Source: CBDUXT01 sp965371245 (lineage in GTDB: Bacteria; Planctomycetota; Phycisphaerae; UBA1845). Taken from it: 9,393 nucleotides of DNA. Shown one piece after another: positions 1 through 8,261 of this stretch; the stretch's first letter is position 1; each line of letters begins with the position of its first letter. The stretch spans positions 1 to 9,393 of the forward strand of contig CBDUXT010000146.1 of the NCBI GenBank assembly GCA_965371245.1, in the 5' to 3' direction. The notes beneath the pieces are model-generated. The model did not search any database and had not been told where the DNA came from. It worked only from the letters and a program-made list of their open reading frames with translations. Both the position numbers and the translations under genes were made by a program.

Positions 1-20
1 CGGCGGAGTGATTATCGGTA

Positions 21-49
21 GTCATAACAGATCAAGACGCGAAAGTCCA
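21..49 (-). promoter_or_regulatory. Possible outward-facing promoter at left edge
   Basis: On the minus strand, TGGACT (44-49) and TATGAC (21-26) are separated by exactly 17 bases, and a TGT just upstream of the latter makes an extended -10. Each hexamer matches four of six sigma-70 consensus bases. It would drive transcription out of the left edge, towards a gene that is not visible. In GC-rich DNA such matches arise by chance, so this is only a candidate. Confidence 0.2.
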
Positions 50-321
50 GCGGGGCGTGGAGAAGTCCGGCAGTCGGCGGCTTGATGTTCCTACTCCGGT
101 TCGGAAGGCCGGCGACGGATCGGCGTTCTTGTCCGTTGGAGCCCTGGCGCCGGGCGGACTCGTAGCGTTTGTGACGCGGGTACTTGGGTGTTCCGCGATC
201 CGATCGTGCCGTGACGGCAGAACCTTGGCGGCTATCCCGACAACACGTGCGGCATGGGCTTCCAACGCGTGAAAACACCGGAAAGATGCCGTTGCCACGC
301 ACTTCCGGGATAGGCGCTTGG
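50..321. other. Non-coding stretch, no supported gene
   Basis: This stretch lies upstream of the giant secreted-protein gene. Short open frames exist on both strands (12-302 and 32-298 minus, 57-272 plus), but none has a convincing ribosome binding site, a recognisable motif or an extension outside the stretch. One plus-strand frame just before the TAG at 311-313 reads GYPDNTCGMGFQRVKTP, which loosely resembles the end of a formylglycine-generating-enzyme-type domain. Its upstream frame is broken by stops, so at most it is a relic. I see no repeats, tRNA or IS end here. Confidence 0.5.
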
Positions 322-350
322 TTGTTTTTCCAGCCCGAATGAACTACGCT
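322..350 (+). promoter_or_regulatory. Weak candidate promoter for the giant secreted protein
   Basis: TTGTTT (322-327) and TACGCT (345-350) are 17 bases apart, upstream of the gene starting at 408, and would give a 5' leader of roughly 50 bases. Each hexamer matches only three of six consensus positions, so the assignment rests mainly on spacing and location. Confidence 0.15.
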
Positions 351-396
351 GTCGGGGACGGAGAGACGTCTTTGGGGGAATCATCCAGCTGTTTTC

Positions 397-402
397 GGAG
401 GG
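397..402 (+). promoter_or_regulatory. Ribosome binding site deciding the start at 408
   Basis: GGAGGG lies five bases before the ATG at 408. The frame stays open upstream to a TTG at 318, but that start has no Shine-Dalgarno and would put about 30 polar residues ahead of the signal peptide. The ATG at 408 places the hydrophobic signal right at the N-terminus. Confidence 0.75.
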
Positions 403-407
403 AAGCC

Positions 408-3400
408 ATGACCACCTGCCGGGGTGTCCTCGTGCTCGTCGTCGTTGTCGTGTCGGCGTCCGGGGCGTGGGTCGTGGGCGGTCAACAACGATCCATTCCT
501 TCGGTGCCATTGACCAGGCACCGTCAAGGTGGCCGGGCGATCGATCCCCAACCCAAGCCGTTGCGGGCGGAGCCCTCGACCCCGCTCGTCCATCTTGAGA
601 ATCCACGTGACGCCGACCAACCAGTCAACGCAGCCGAACGCCATCGCACCCCCGTGTCGCCGCGGTTTTTCCGGCGGCTTCCTGTTGATGTCGTGCCAAG
701 GCGAACGGTGGTCGCCTCTGCCAGCGGGCCGGTCGGGTCCACGGGGGACCCGTCGAGATTGGTGTACAGCAACACCGAGGGGACGTTTGTCCTCGGTACC
801 GGCACGGCCGGCGCTCTTCTCGCCGACGACATCACGGTGCTGACCGCGCCGGGCTGCAACCTGAGCCGGTACGAGTTCCTTGTCACCGGTAACCGCACCG
901 GCGAGGGCGTCAACCAAGACCCGTTCAGCGTGGATTTTTCGTTGTATGACGCCTGCCCGGGTGCTGGGGGCACGGCCATCCCCGGTACGGAGGGGCACGT
1001 CGAGTTGCCTGATGCAGGGTTTCACACGGTGGTGTTCGAGACCCCCGCGGCGGTTGATGTTCCGATCCCCGCGTCCTTGTGGATCGGCGTTCGCTTCAGC
1101 ACCGCAGCCGCCGGTGTCGCCGTCGGTGCTCCGGCGCGCGTCGGTTTCTCGGCCGACACGATGAACTTTCCCGGGTTTGACTGCGACGTTTCGCTGGGCG
1201 GGTTTCCACGTTTTCCCCACGCCAGCTTTCATGTTGAGGTCTACGCGGCTGACGATTGCGGCACCGCCTTCGTCGGCTATCGAGCGAGCGGCCAGTCGTC
1301 TGAGCCGTTTGTCGAAGGGGCTCCTATCCAACTCGCCGATGACATATCATTGGCACGCGACGATTGCCGGATGGTTGCGTACGAGGTCGCCGTGAAGGCG
1401 ACCGGCCCCGGTGTGGGGGGCGGTGTTCTGTTCGATTTGCGAACGGAGCTCAGCAACGAGAATCCGTTCGACGGCGGTGTGATCGCGGGGACGCGCCGGC
1501 AGGCGTCGGTGTTTTCAGACGCCGTCCAAGTTCATCGCTTCGCGTTCGACCCGCCCATCCCGGTGCCACGCGATTTCTGGCTCGCTGTTCGCACCAACGC
1601 GGCCGACGTTGGTCCGTTGCTGGTCAATGATCCGCCGCCGATCGGAACGGGTCGCAACCTCTTCGCGTCGTTCGACGAAGCGGAAGGGGTGTGGGAGTTC
1701 TTTCGCGTTTCGAGCCCGCCGCCGCAGGGGTCGTTCGACGTGACCATCTTCTGTGCGGGCGAAGCGCCGCTGGGCGCGTGCTGCGACACACTGTTTCCCG
1801 CTTCCGACGGTCAGCCCGTTTGCCGAGACGTTCCGCGGCTCAACTGTCCGCTGGGGCGCTGGCAGGAGGCGATGTCGTGCGCGACCGACCCATTTGAGTC
1901 GGTCTGTGGCCCCGTCGTTCGCGATGGGTTCGAGAGTGTACAGGTGAATGTGAGCGGGGACGGGTTCAACATCGCCGGCGATGCGGCCAATGAGCCGTCG
2001 ATCGCCGTTGACCCGACCAACCCCGAGCGGGTTGTGATCGGCTGGCGGCAGTTCGACACCGTGACCTCGAACTTCCGACAGGCCGGCTGGGCTCATAGCG
2101 CCGACAGCGGCGTTTCGTGGACCTTCCCCGGCGTGCTGGAGCCGGGTCAGTTCCGCAGCGATCCCTCGCTCGATGCCGACCCCGACGGGGCATTCTACTT
2201 CTACAGCATCAGCACGACCCGGTCGGCCGAGCTGTTCAAGTCGATTGATGGTGGGCTCTCCTGGGAAGGCCCGATCCCGGCGTTCGGTGGGGACAAGCCG
2301 TGGATGGCGATCGATCCCACGGAGGGTCCGGGACGCGGGAACATCTACGCGATGTGGACACCGTTTTCGAGTTGTTGCAACGGCATGTTCACGCGATCGA
2401 CCGACGCTGGGTTGACCTTCGACGAACCAATCAATGTGCCCCTGTTCCCGTTCTTTGGAACCGCGACGGTCGGCCCCGAGGGTACGCTCTACCTGGCCGG
2501 CACCGGCGCGAGCATCACCCGCTCGACCAACGCCAAGATGCCCGACGAGCCGGTGGTGTTCGATCTGGCGCGGTTCGTCGATCTGGGGGGCTTCACGTCG
2601 TCGGGTGGCGCGCCCAACCCCGGCGGTCTTCTCGGGCACGTGTGGGTGGCGACCGACCATTCCGACGGTCCGACTCGCGGCAACGTCTATCTTCTGGCAT
2701 CGATTGACCCGGTCGGCCCCGATCCGTTGGACGTCATGTTCGCGCGGAGCACCGACCGCGGGCAGACGTGGAGTCAGCCGGTGCGGGTCAACGACGATCC
2801 CGTGGACACCGGAGCATGGCAGTGGTTTGGGACCATGTCGGTAGCTCCGACGGGACGGATTGATGTCGTCTGGAACGACACGCGAAACGGCGGCGGGGCA
2901 GGTCATCTTTCGGAGGTGTTCTATTCGTCCTCACTGGATGCGGGTGAGACGTGGTCGAGCAACATCCCCGTCACCCCTCAGTTCAACAGCCTTCTCGGGT
3001 TTCCCCAACAACGCAAGATCGGCGACTACTATCACATGCGGTCCGACATCGGTGGCGCGAACCTGGCGTACGCGGCCACCTTCAACGGCGAGCAGGACAT
3101 CTATTTCCTTCGGATCCCCGTGGATTGCAACGGCAACGGGATCGAGGATCCGACCGAGATCGCGGATGGGTCGGTCGATGACTGCAATGTCAACGGCGTG
3201 CCCGATGAGTGCGAACCGGACGAGGACTGCAACGAGAACGGCACGCAGGATATCTGCGACATCGCCTCGGGCACTAGCGACGATTGCAACCGCAATCTCG
3301 TGCCCGACACCTGCGAACCGCCGGATGATTGCAACCACAACGACGTGCAGGACATCTGCGACGTTTCGGCCGAACCCGGCAGCGACGAGAACGAAAACGG

Positions 3401-6215
3401 CATTCCGGACGAATGTGAGCGTACGTTCTCGCAGCCTCCTTTGGGCATCGGAGAGGAAGTCATCTCCAACATCGACTGGATCGATCGAGATCCGAACGTG
3501 CTCATCGTGGATGACTTCGTCTCTGACGGGCGCCCGATTACCGCGATCCGTTGGTGGGGGAGTGACTTTCTCGCCGATCCACCGCGGCCGGTGAACGATC
3601 AATGCGCGGACGCGATCTTGTTGAACGAAAGTGGGGCGTTGTTCACGAATATCAACGCGGACACGGACGGGCCGATCGGTTCGTGCATGTTCATCTCTCC
3701 GGACGTTTGGTTCGACTATGTCGCACCCTGCGACGGTGTGGTGACGATCGACACCTGCGGCTCGTCGTTCGATACGGTCGTGGAGGTGTTCGCCGGTTGC
3801 GGATGCGACGCGCTGATTGCCGGGATTGCGTGCAACGATGACGCCACGTCGCTGGAGGCGTGCGGCGGCACGACTCAATCCGCGGTGCGGCTGGTCGCTC
3901 GGGCGGGTGATTGTTTCAAGCTGCGCATCGGTGGGTTCGCCGGTGATGAGGGCGAGGGTGTGGTGACCGCGCGTTGTGCGCCCGGTGTTCAGACCGATCT
4001 CTTCGCGTCGGACCCCCGCACCGGGCTTCTTGGTACGGTCGATCCGGACACGGGGTTCTTCGTGCCGTTGTCGCCTTTCCGGGCGCAGTTCGGATCGGTC
4101 ACGGAGATCGAGTGGGACTTGTCCGGCACGGTGATCTACGCTTCCACCGGCGCCGGAAGCGGCCTGATCGAAACGATCGATCCGGACACGGGTGAGCTTC
4201 TCGGGGTCGCGGTCCAATCGATGTTTGGGGCGCTCAACGGGCTGGAATTCAACGCGACGGGGGAGCTGCTAGGCACGCTCGTGGCGGGCGGCGGAAGCCC
4301 GTCGAGCCTTGTGCGCGTTGATCCGGTCACTGGGGTAATTACCCTGATTGGCCCCACCGGGTTCTCCAACATCGGGGGACTGGCCTTCGATGCCTCATTC
4401 ACGACACTCTTTGGAATCACCTCGGGCGGGAGCAATCCGCCGATCCTGCTGTCCATCGATCCGCAGACCGGGGCGGCCGGCGTGATCGCGACGACCACGA
4501 TGACCTCGGAGGCTTCCTCGCTGGAGTTTTCCGCCGACGGTCGGCTTCTGACGGCCGGGGGCGACGGCGTGTTGTATGAACTCGATCCCGGCACCGGCGC
4601 GGCGACAGCGATCGGCCCGCTCGAAAACGCGGTGAAGCTCAGCGGACTGAGTCTTCGCCCATCGAGTTCGGACAGTGCCTCAGTCAGCGCGGCGTCCAGG
4701 CGGGGCGGGATGAGCCACTCCACGATCCGCAGTGTGTTATCCGGCATCGACTCCGTGGCGTTCACGTCCTCGGACGACGAAGACCCCGGCGGCGGCGTTT
4801 GCGGCGCGGACAGCGGTAGCTGTTGCGCCGCGAACGGAAGCGCCGGCTGCGACGACGTGGGGTGCTGCCAGGCTATCTGTTTGCTGGATCCCTTCTGTTG
4901 CGATGACGACTGGGATCTGCTCTGCGCACAAGCCGCGCGCACGCAGTGCGGCGCGTGCGGAGTCTCGCGCATCGACGGCTGGCTCGTGAGCGTATACGAA
5001 CCGGTCAACGAGCAGGTCGGCTCGGCCGCCGCCCTGGGAGCCTATTTCTGCGCAACCGAACAGGTGGCGAGCCGGCCCGCCGACGACCCCACCTGTGACG
5101 AACGCTCGGTCCTGGAATACGCCGTGGATCTGTCCGACTGCTGCCTGGTTCACACCCGCGTCGATTCGCGGACCGGCGTTGCCCCGGCAAGCCCCGAGGC
5201 GTTCTTCGAGGAATCCTGTCTGGACTACAGCCTCAGCGTTCAGGCGGTCGTTGGCCGCCGGTTCATCGATGACGGAACAGGGACTTGTATTGAGGCGTCG
5301 GGCAGCCGTCCGGTTCGGCGAAGGTCATGGGGTTGGCACACACAGAGCCGGGACGCCGGCGCACGCCCGGCTCTGATCGGTGCGCTGGCAGCGGACGGGG
5401 CGTCGTCCAACGGACCCTTCTCGGTTGTGGACACCGGTTGCGCGGCGCCGAACATGGCCTTCGAACTCATCACGGCGGAACCGGGCGATCTGTCCGACCA
5501 GGACGGCGACGGCGTGCCGGATGCGTGCAGTTGCTTTGTGCCGTCATCGCCGCAGGCGGCGCCGTGCTGTCCGGCGTCTGACCTTGGCAGCGCCGTTCGA
5601 TATCTGTCCTTCGCCGCCGGCGACCCGGGTCGAAGGCAGGCCTTGCGGGTGAGCTTCCGCGATCTGCAACCGCCCTACGATGCGCTGAATGGGACGAGTC
5701 TGTGGGTCGGACCGCCGCAGACATTTTCCGAGCGGGCCGATGTTCGCGCGGCGGCAGATGCGCCGGAGTCGCCGACCTTTCGCGCGGCCCAGCTTCAGTG
5801 CGAACCCTACTTCTTCGATTGGCACACTGCGGGCACCGTCCACGTGTATCACGGCGGCATCGTGCCAAGCGGGACCTACCTCGTTTCGGCCGTGGACGAA
5901 ACGTGCATGCAGACGCCCGAGGTGAGTTTTTCTTCCGCGTTGGTGCTGCACACGAGTCGATGGGGCGACGTCGTGACGGATTGCACGACGCCTCCCTGCT
6001 CACCGCCGGACGGTCGCGTTGATATTGTCACGGATGTGGTGGCCGTACTGGACAAGTTCGCCAACCTGGGTGTTGCGGTGGCGAAGCGACGGGCCGACAT
6101 CGAGCCGGCGGTGCCGGACCAGATCGTGGACATGGCGGACGTGGTGTTCGTTCTCGACGGGTTTCAGGGGCTCTTGTATCCATTCACCGAGGTGCCCGTG
6201 CCGTGCGCGCCGTAG
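408..6215 (+). CDS. Giant secreted multidomain protein, Asp-box propeller and dockerin-like end
   Basis: A 1935-residue exported protein, probably extracellular or on the cell surface; no enzymatic activity can be assigned. Seen in order: signal peptide (1-27, run LVLVVVVV); two similar beta-rich domains (about 118-284 and 285-451, each with a LADDI motif); a Cys-rich GACC module (456-501); a BNR/sialidase-like propeller (about 520-905) with five Asp boxes, at 564 (SADSGVSWTF), 612, 664, 781 and 842; an acidic DCNxNG repeat array (906-1004); a WWGS segment (1049-1052); an NDQC domain (1063-1191); a second propeller-like region of xxIDPxTGxxxxI repeats (about 1197-1425); a Cys-rich module (1465-1518); the GWLVSVYEP...WGWHT segment (1524-1645); a YLSF/FDWHT segment (from 1732); and a dockerin-like duplicated helix pair (1868-1921). 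Such modules recur in planctomycete secreted proteins. Asp boxes are structural, so sialidase activity is not implied. The gene converges with the next one, stop against stop. Confidence 0.93.
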   Translation: MTTCRGVLVLVVVVVSASGAWVVGGQQRSIPSVPLTRHRQGGRAIDPQPKPLRAEPSTPLVHLENPRDADQPVNAAERHRTPVSPRFFRRLPVDVVPRRTVVASASGPVGSTGDPSRLVYSNTEGTFVLGTGTAGALLADDITVLTAPGCNLSRYEFLVTGNRTGEGVNQDPFSVDFSLYDACPGAGGTAIPGTEGHVELPDAGFHTVVFETPAAVDVPIPASLWIGVRFSTAAAGVAVGAPARVGFSADTMNFPGFDCDVSLGGFPRFPHASFHVEVYAADDCGTAFVGYRASGQSSEPFVEGAPIQLADDISLARDDCRMVAYEVAVKATGPGVGGGVLFDLRTELSNENPFDGGVIAGTRRQASVFSDAVQVHRFAFDPPIPVPRDFWLAVRTNAADVGPLLVNDPPPIGTGRNLFASFDEAEGVWEFFRVSSPPPQGSFDVTIFCAGEAPLGACCDTLFPASDGQPVCRDVPRLNCPLGRWQEAMSCATDPFESVCGPVVRDGFESVQVNVSGDGFNIAGDAANEPSIAVDPTNPERVVIGWRQFDTVTSNFRQAGWAHSADSGVSWTFPGVLEPGQFRSDPSLDADPDGAFYFYSISTTRSAELFKSIDGGLSWEGPIPAFGGDKPWMAIDPTEGPGRGNIYAMWTPFSSCCNGMFTRSTDAGLTFDEPINVPLFPFFGTATVGPEGTLYLAGTGASITRSTNAKMPDEPVVFDLARFVDLGGFTSSGGAPNPGGLLGHVWVATDHSDGPTRGNVYLLASIDPVGPDPLDVMFARSTDRGQTWSQPVRVNDDPVDTGAWQWFGTMSVAPTGRIDVVWNDTRNGGGAGHLSEVFYSSSLDAGETWSSNIPVTPQFNSLLGFPQQRKIGDYYHMRSDIGGANLAYAATFNGEQDIYFLRIPVDCNGNGIEDPTEIADGSVDDCNVNGVPDECEPDEDCNENGTQDICDIASGTSDDCNRNLVPDTCEPPDDCNHNDVQDICDVSAEPGSDENENGIPDECERTFSQPPLGIGEEVISNIDWIDRDPNVLIVDDFVSDGRPITAIRWWGSDFLADPPRPVNDQCADAILLNESGALFTNINADTDGPIGSCMFISPDVWFDYVAPCDGVVTIDTCGSSFDTVVEVFAGCGCDALIAGIACNDDATSLEACGGTTQSAVRLVARAGDCFKLRIGGFAGDEGEGVVTARCAPGVQTDLFASDPRTGLLGTVDPDTGFFVPLSPFRAQFGSVTEIEWDLSGTVIYASTGAGSGLIETIDPDTGELLGVAVQSMFGALNGLEFNATGELLGTLVAGGGSPSSLVRVDPVTGVITLIGPTGFSNIGGLAFDASFTTLFGITSGGSNPPILLSIDPQTGAAGVIATTTMTSEASSLEFSADGRLLTAGGDGVLYELDPGTGAATAIGPLENAVKLSGLSLRPSSSDSASVSAASRRGGMSHSTIRSVLSGIDSVAFTSSDDEDPGGGVCGADSGSCCAANGSAGCDDVGCCQAICLLDPFCCDDDWDLLCAQAARTQCGACGVSRIDGWLVSVYEPVNEQVGSAAALGAYFCATEQVASRPADDPTCDERSVLEYAVDLSDCCLVHTRVDSRTGVAPASPEAFFEESCLDYSLSVQAVVGRRFIDDGTGTCIEASGSRPVRRRSWGWHTQSRDAGARPALIGALAADGASSNGPFSVVDTGCAAPNMAFELITAEPGDLSDQDGDGVPDACSCFVPSSPQAAPCCPASDLGSAVRYLSFAAGDPGRRQALRVSFRDLQPPYDALNGTSLWVGPPQTFSERADVRAAADAPESPTFRAAQLQCEPYFFDWHTAGTVHVYHGGIVPSGTYLVSAVDETCMQTPEVSFSSALVLHTSRWGDVVTDCTTPPCSPPDGRVDIVTDVVAVLDKFANLGVAVAKRRADIEPAVPDQIVDMADVVFVLDGFQGLLYPFTEVPVPCAP
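759..1752 (+). repeat. Tandem duplicated beta-rich domain (protein-level repeat)
   Basis: Within the giant secreted protein, residues about 118-284 and 285-451 share an ordered series of landmarks. These are a LADDI motif, a Cys followed by a Y-E-(F/V) strand, a GxGxG turn, an FxV/LFDL strand before a Pro-rich loop, a 'VFETP/AFDPP' strand followed by (D)VPIP or IPVP, and then an aromatic (S/F)LW or DFWL strand with GVRF/AVRT. The nucleotide sequences have diverged, so this is an old domain duplication and not a recent DNA repeat. Confidence 0.55.
3123..3419 (+). repeat. Alternating DCNxNG calcium-binding-type repeat array
   Basis: Six units each begin with D(C/E)N and a Asn/Gly-rich turn, ending in PDECE, QDICD or similar. 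They start at 3123, 3180, 3225, 3282, 3327 and 3384. Unit lengths alternate 57, 45, 57, 45, 57 bases (19 and 15 residues), and the last unit is short. Asp, Asn and Glu spacing resembles thrombospondin type-3 or EF-hand-loop repeats, which bind calcium; this role is inferred. Regularly spaced Cys residues could form disulfides between units. Confidence 0.8.
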
Positions 6216-6223
6216 CTACGGCG
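6208..6223. repeat. Perfect 16-bp palindrome spanning both stop codons
   Basis: CGCCGTAGCTACGGCG is its own reverse complement. The plus-strand stop TAG (6213-6215) and the minus-strand stop (CTA at 6216-6218) meet exactly at its centre. As RNA it could form a six-base-pair hairpin with an AGCU loop in either transcript, but no T-run follows on either strand, so it is not a canonical intrinsic terminator. Confidence 0.85.
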
Positions 6224-8207
6224 GCGTGTTGAGCTGCGATTCCAAGACAAGAATCGCTAAATCGAGGAGGTCCACGTTCCCGTCGCAGTCAAGGTCGGCG
6301 GCGTGGCACTGGCTGGGTAGAGGTGCTCGGCCGATGCAGGTTTGCAGCAGCGCATAGTCGGCCAGGTCGATCTTCCCGGCCGCCGGGGGTCCGCAAAGCG
6401 CAAGCACGAACAGCCCGCGCTGCATGTCGGATACAAGGATGGTGCCGCTGGGCAAGTCAGAGTACACGCCCCACGCGCCATCGAAGCCGAGGTCGCTCCC
6501 CCCCGGGTGGGTGTCGAACAGTGCGACCTCGTGTGCCAGGGTCACGTCCTTGATGTCGAACACGCGCAGCCCCGACGTGTAGTTGGCCTCGAAAGCCAGG
6601 TCTCCGGTGACCATGAGATTGTGATCGATCGTACACAGACCGGTTGAGAAGCTGGCCACTTCGAACGGGTTGGCCAGGTCTTGGATGTCAACGACGTAGG
6701 TGGTCGCCGGCAGGTTAAAGGCTCGCTCATCGAACTCGTCGCCGAAGAGCAGGAAGCGTTTGTCGGGCGTTAGCCAGCCCTGGTGACAGAATGCGACGGT
6801 CGGGTAGATGTGCGTCGAAAGCGTGACGATCGCGTCCTTGTCGGTGACGTCGATAATCTTGACGCCGGCGCCACCGGAGAACGCGAAGGCGATCTCGCAC
6901 GGCTGCCCGGCTCGATCGACATGGGGGCACTCGTCGTAGCTGACCACGAAGATGTCGTGCGCCTGGCTCCTCGCTTGGTTGGGGCTGGTCGGCTCGTTCC
7001 ACTGCCCCGCCCGCCGGGGGGCCGCGGGGTCGGTCAGGTCAAAGACGACAAACCCCAATCCGAGGTTGGTGTCGCAGGCGTAGGCGAATCCGCTGTTGGC
7101 GTTGACGAAGATGTTGTGCGCCGTCGTGACCCCGCCGTCGGCTGATCCGACCAGCTCGACAATCCCGTCGTCGATTCGCGTCAGGTCAATGATCTGGATT
7201 CCACCGCCGCTTTCGTTGACGTTGTAGGCGTACTCCCCAAACGTGGCCATGTCGCTCCAGGTGGACGCCGCGTCGCTGATGTCGGCGATGACCACGGACT
7301 CGGTCGGATCGGTGACATCGACGAACCCGGTGCCCTGCGTCAGGCCGATGATGGCGTATTCGCGACCACCCGGCGAGACATAGCCCCAGACGTCGTTCGC
7401 GCGGGTGGAGCCGCTGTCGAACGCCGTCAGCGGCACTCGGTCAAGCAGCTTGACGCCCATGGCGTCGAACTCATCCCCTTGGGGGCGGCACTCGACCTGA
7501 CAACATGGTGTCATCCGCGAGAAGGTCTGGGTTGGCCCGACACAGTCGGTGTCGGCCACGTCGTCCTCGCAGGTTCGGGTGGCCACATCGCAGCAAGCAC
7601 CACGGCAGCCCTCGCACGTGCCGTCACAAGCGACGGCGGTGAGGTTCATCCGGTAGGAGCCGCCGAAACCCTTGTCCGCCACGGCTTTGGTAGTGACGGG
7701 ATAGTAGTAGGTTCCGGACGGGAGCGACTCGAAGCGCAGAGAGAGGTTTCCCTCGGGGCATTTCCGGATTCCGGTCTCGGCGGCCCGGTGGATCGGCCCG
7801 CAGGATCCGTCCGGTGAGCATGAGCCGGCGAGGAGGGACCCGGGCTGGATGTCGGGGTCGGCACCGTCGCAGAAGTCGATCAGTACGTCGGCGCAGGCAT
7901 CAAGGTGAAAGCCCTCCCACCAGACAATTCCGAACGTGGGTTGGCAATCCGGACCTGTCACCCCGGAGGCGTTGCCCAGGATGACGACCGTCTCGGCACG
8001 CCGCGCAGGCGCCACGGTTAGGGGAATGACGACGACATCGGTGCAGAAATCTGCCCCGGTCCCGGACACGTCGTTGCCGCCGGTCGATCGGGTGGCGACT
8101 TGGTCCGATATCGGCTGCCCTGCGACAACGGCGGGGCCGATTCCTGGAAGGATGGCCAGGGTGGTTGCCATGGCGCTTAGTGCCAAGGAACGGCGACGCT
8201 CGTTCAT
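6216..8207 (-). CDS. Secreted choice-of-anchor B family protein with dockerin
   Basis: A 663-residue exported protein of the choice-of-anchor B family (LVIVD-type beta-propeller repeats); no biochemical role is established. Seen in order: signal peptide (1-30, ending AVVAG); a Cys-containing beta-rich N-terminal domain (about 51-195) with a WWEGF motif; a GACC module (203-240); the choice-of-anchor B core (about 248-604); and a type-I dockerin-like pair (611-660). The core shows family hallmarks: FVDVTDP, AHNIFV (H364), AHDIFV (H417), CHQGWLTPD (H475), FGDEFDE (490-494), IDHN (H529), SGLRVFDI and SGTILVSDMQRGLFVL. The conserved His and Asp/Glu residues might bind a metal; this is inference. 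The second dockerin loop, DLDCDGNVDLLD, is a canonical calcium loop; the first is degenerate. The start ATG is supported by GGAGG six bases upstream. No cohesin gene is in the window. It converges with the giant secreted-protein gene, with no bases between the stops. Confidence 0.93.
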   Translation of the reverse strand: MNERRRSLALSAMATTLAILPGIGPAVVAGQPISDQVATRSTGGNDVSGTGADFCTDVVVIPLTVAPARRAETVVILGNASGVTGPDCQPTFGIVWWEGFHLDACADVLIDFCDGADPDIQPGSLLAGSCSPDGSCGPIHRAAETGIRKCPEGNLSLRFESLPSGTYYYPVTTKAVADKGFGGSYRMNLTAVACDGTCEGCRGACCDVATRTCEDDVADTDCVGPTQTFSRMTPCCQVECRPQGDEFDAMGVKLLDRVPLTAFDSGSTRANDVWGYVSPGGREYAIIGLTQGTGFVDVTDPTESVVIADISDAASTWSDMATFGEYAYNVNESGGGIQIIDLTRIDDGIVELVGSADGGVTTAHNIFVNANSGFAYACDTNLGLGFVVFDLTDPAAPRRAGQWNEPTSPNQARSQAHDIFVVSYDECPHVDRAGQPCEIAFAFSGGAGVKIIDVTDKDAIVTLSTHIYPTVAFCHQGWLTPDKRFLLFGDEFDERAFNLPATTYVVDIQDLANPFEVASFSTGLCTIDHNLMVTGDLAFEANYTSGLRVFDIKDVTLAHEVALFDTHPGGSDLGFDGAWGVYSDLPSGTILVSDMQRGLFVLALCGPPAAGKIDLADYALLQTCIGRAPLPSQCHAADLDCDGNVDLLDLAILVLESQLNTPP

Positions 8208-8213
8208 CGGCAG

Positions 8214-8218
8214 CCTCC
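8214..8218 (-). promoter_or_regulatory. Ribosome binding site of the choice-of-anchor B gene
   Basis: On the minus strand GGAGG is followed by six bases (CTGCCG) and then the ATG at 8207. This supports the chosen start, which also puts the signal peptide at the N-terminus. Confidence 0.75.
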
Positions 8219-8255
8219 ACGGCGAGACGGTCGGTTCAGCGGTGCTGGGATGCTC

Positions 8256-8261
8256 ATGATA
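8256..8261 (-). promoter_or_regulatory. Possible -10 box of the choice-of-anchor B gene
   Basis: TATCAT on the minus strand matches five of six bases of the sigma-70 -10 consensus and sits about 50 bases before the ATG at 8207. No recognisable -35 lies 16-18 bases further upstream. It may be a chance match, or its original -35 may have been displaced by the neighbouring insertion sequence. Confidence 0.22.

Noticed and set aside
12..302. Minus-strand frames of 96 and 88 residues near the left edge
   Set aside because: They overlap each other in different frames, have no recognisable motif or ribosome binding site, and look like random GC-rich frames.
318..407. Upstream TTG start adding 30 residues to the giant protein
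   Set aside because: No ribosome binding site, polar extension before the signal peptide, and a strong GGAGGG-ATG at 408.
1515..2906. 463-residue minus-strand open frame inside the giant gene
   Set aside because: Arg/Pro/Val-rich shadow of the plus-strand gene; no family motif, while the plus strand shows clear Asp boxes throughout the same stretch.
3123..3419. CRISPR-like or tandem DNA repeat
   Set aside because: The periodicity is at protein level; the nucleotide units differ at many positions and there are no identical repeats with unique spacers.
2931..4217. 428-residue minus-strand open frame inside the giant gene
   Set aside because: Mirror of the DCNxNG repeats and NDQC domain; its composition is explained entirely by the opposite strand.
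6208..6223. Intrinsic terminator at the gene junction
   Set aside because: Short stem and no T-run on either strand; reported as a palindrome only.
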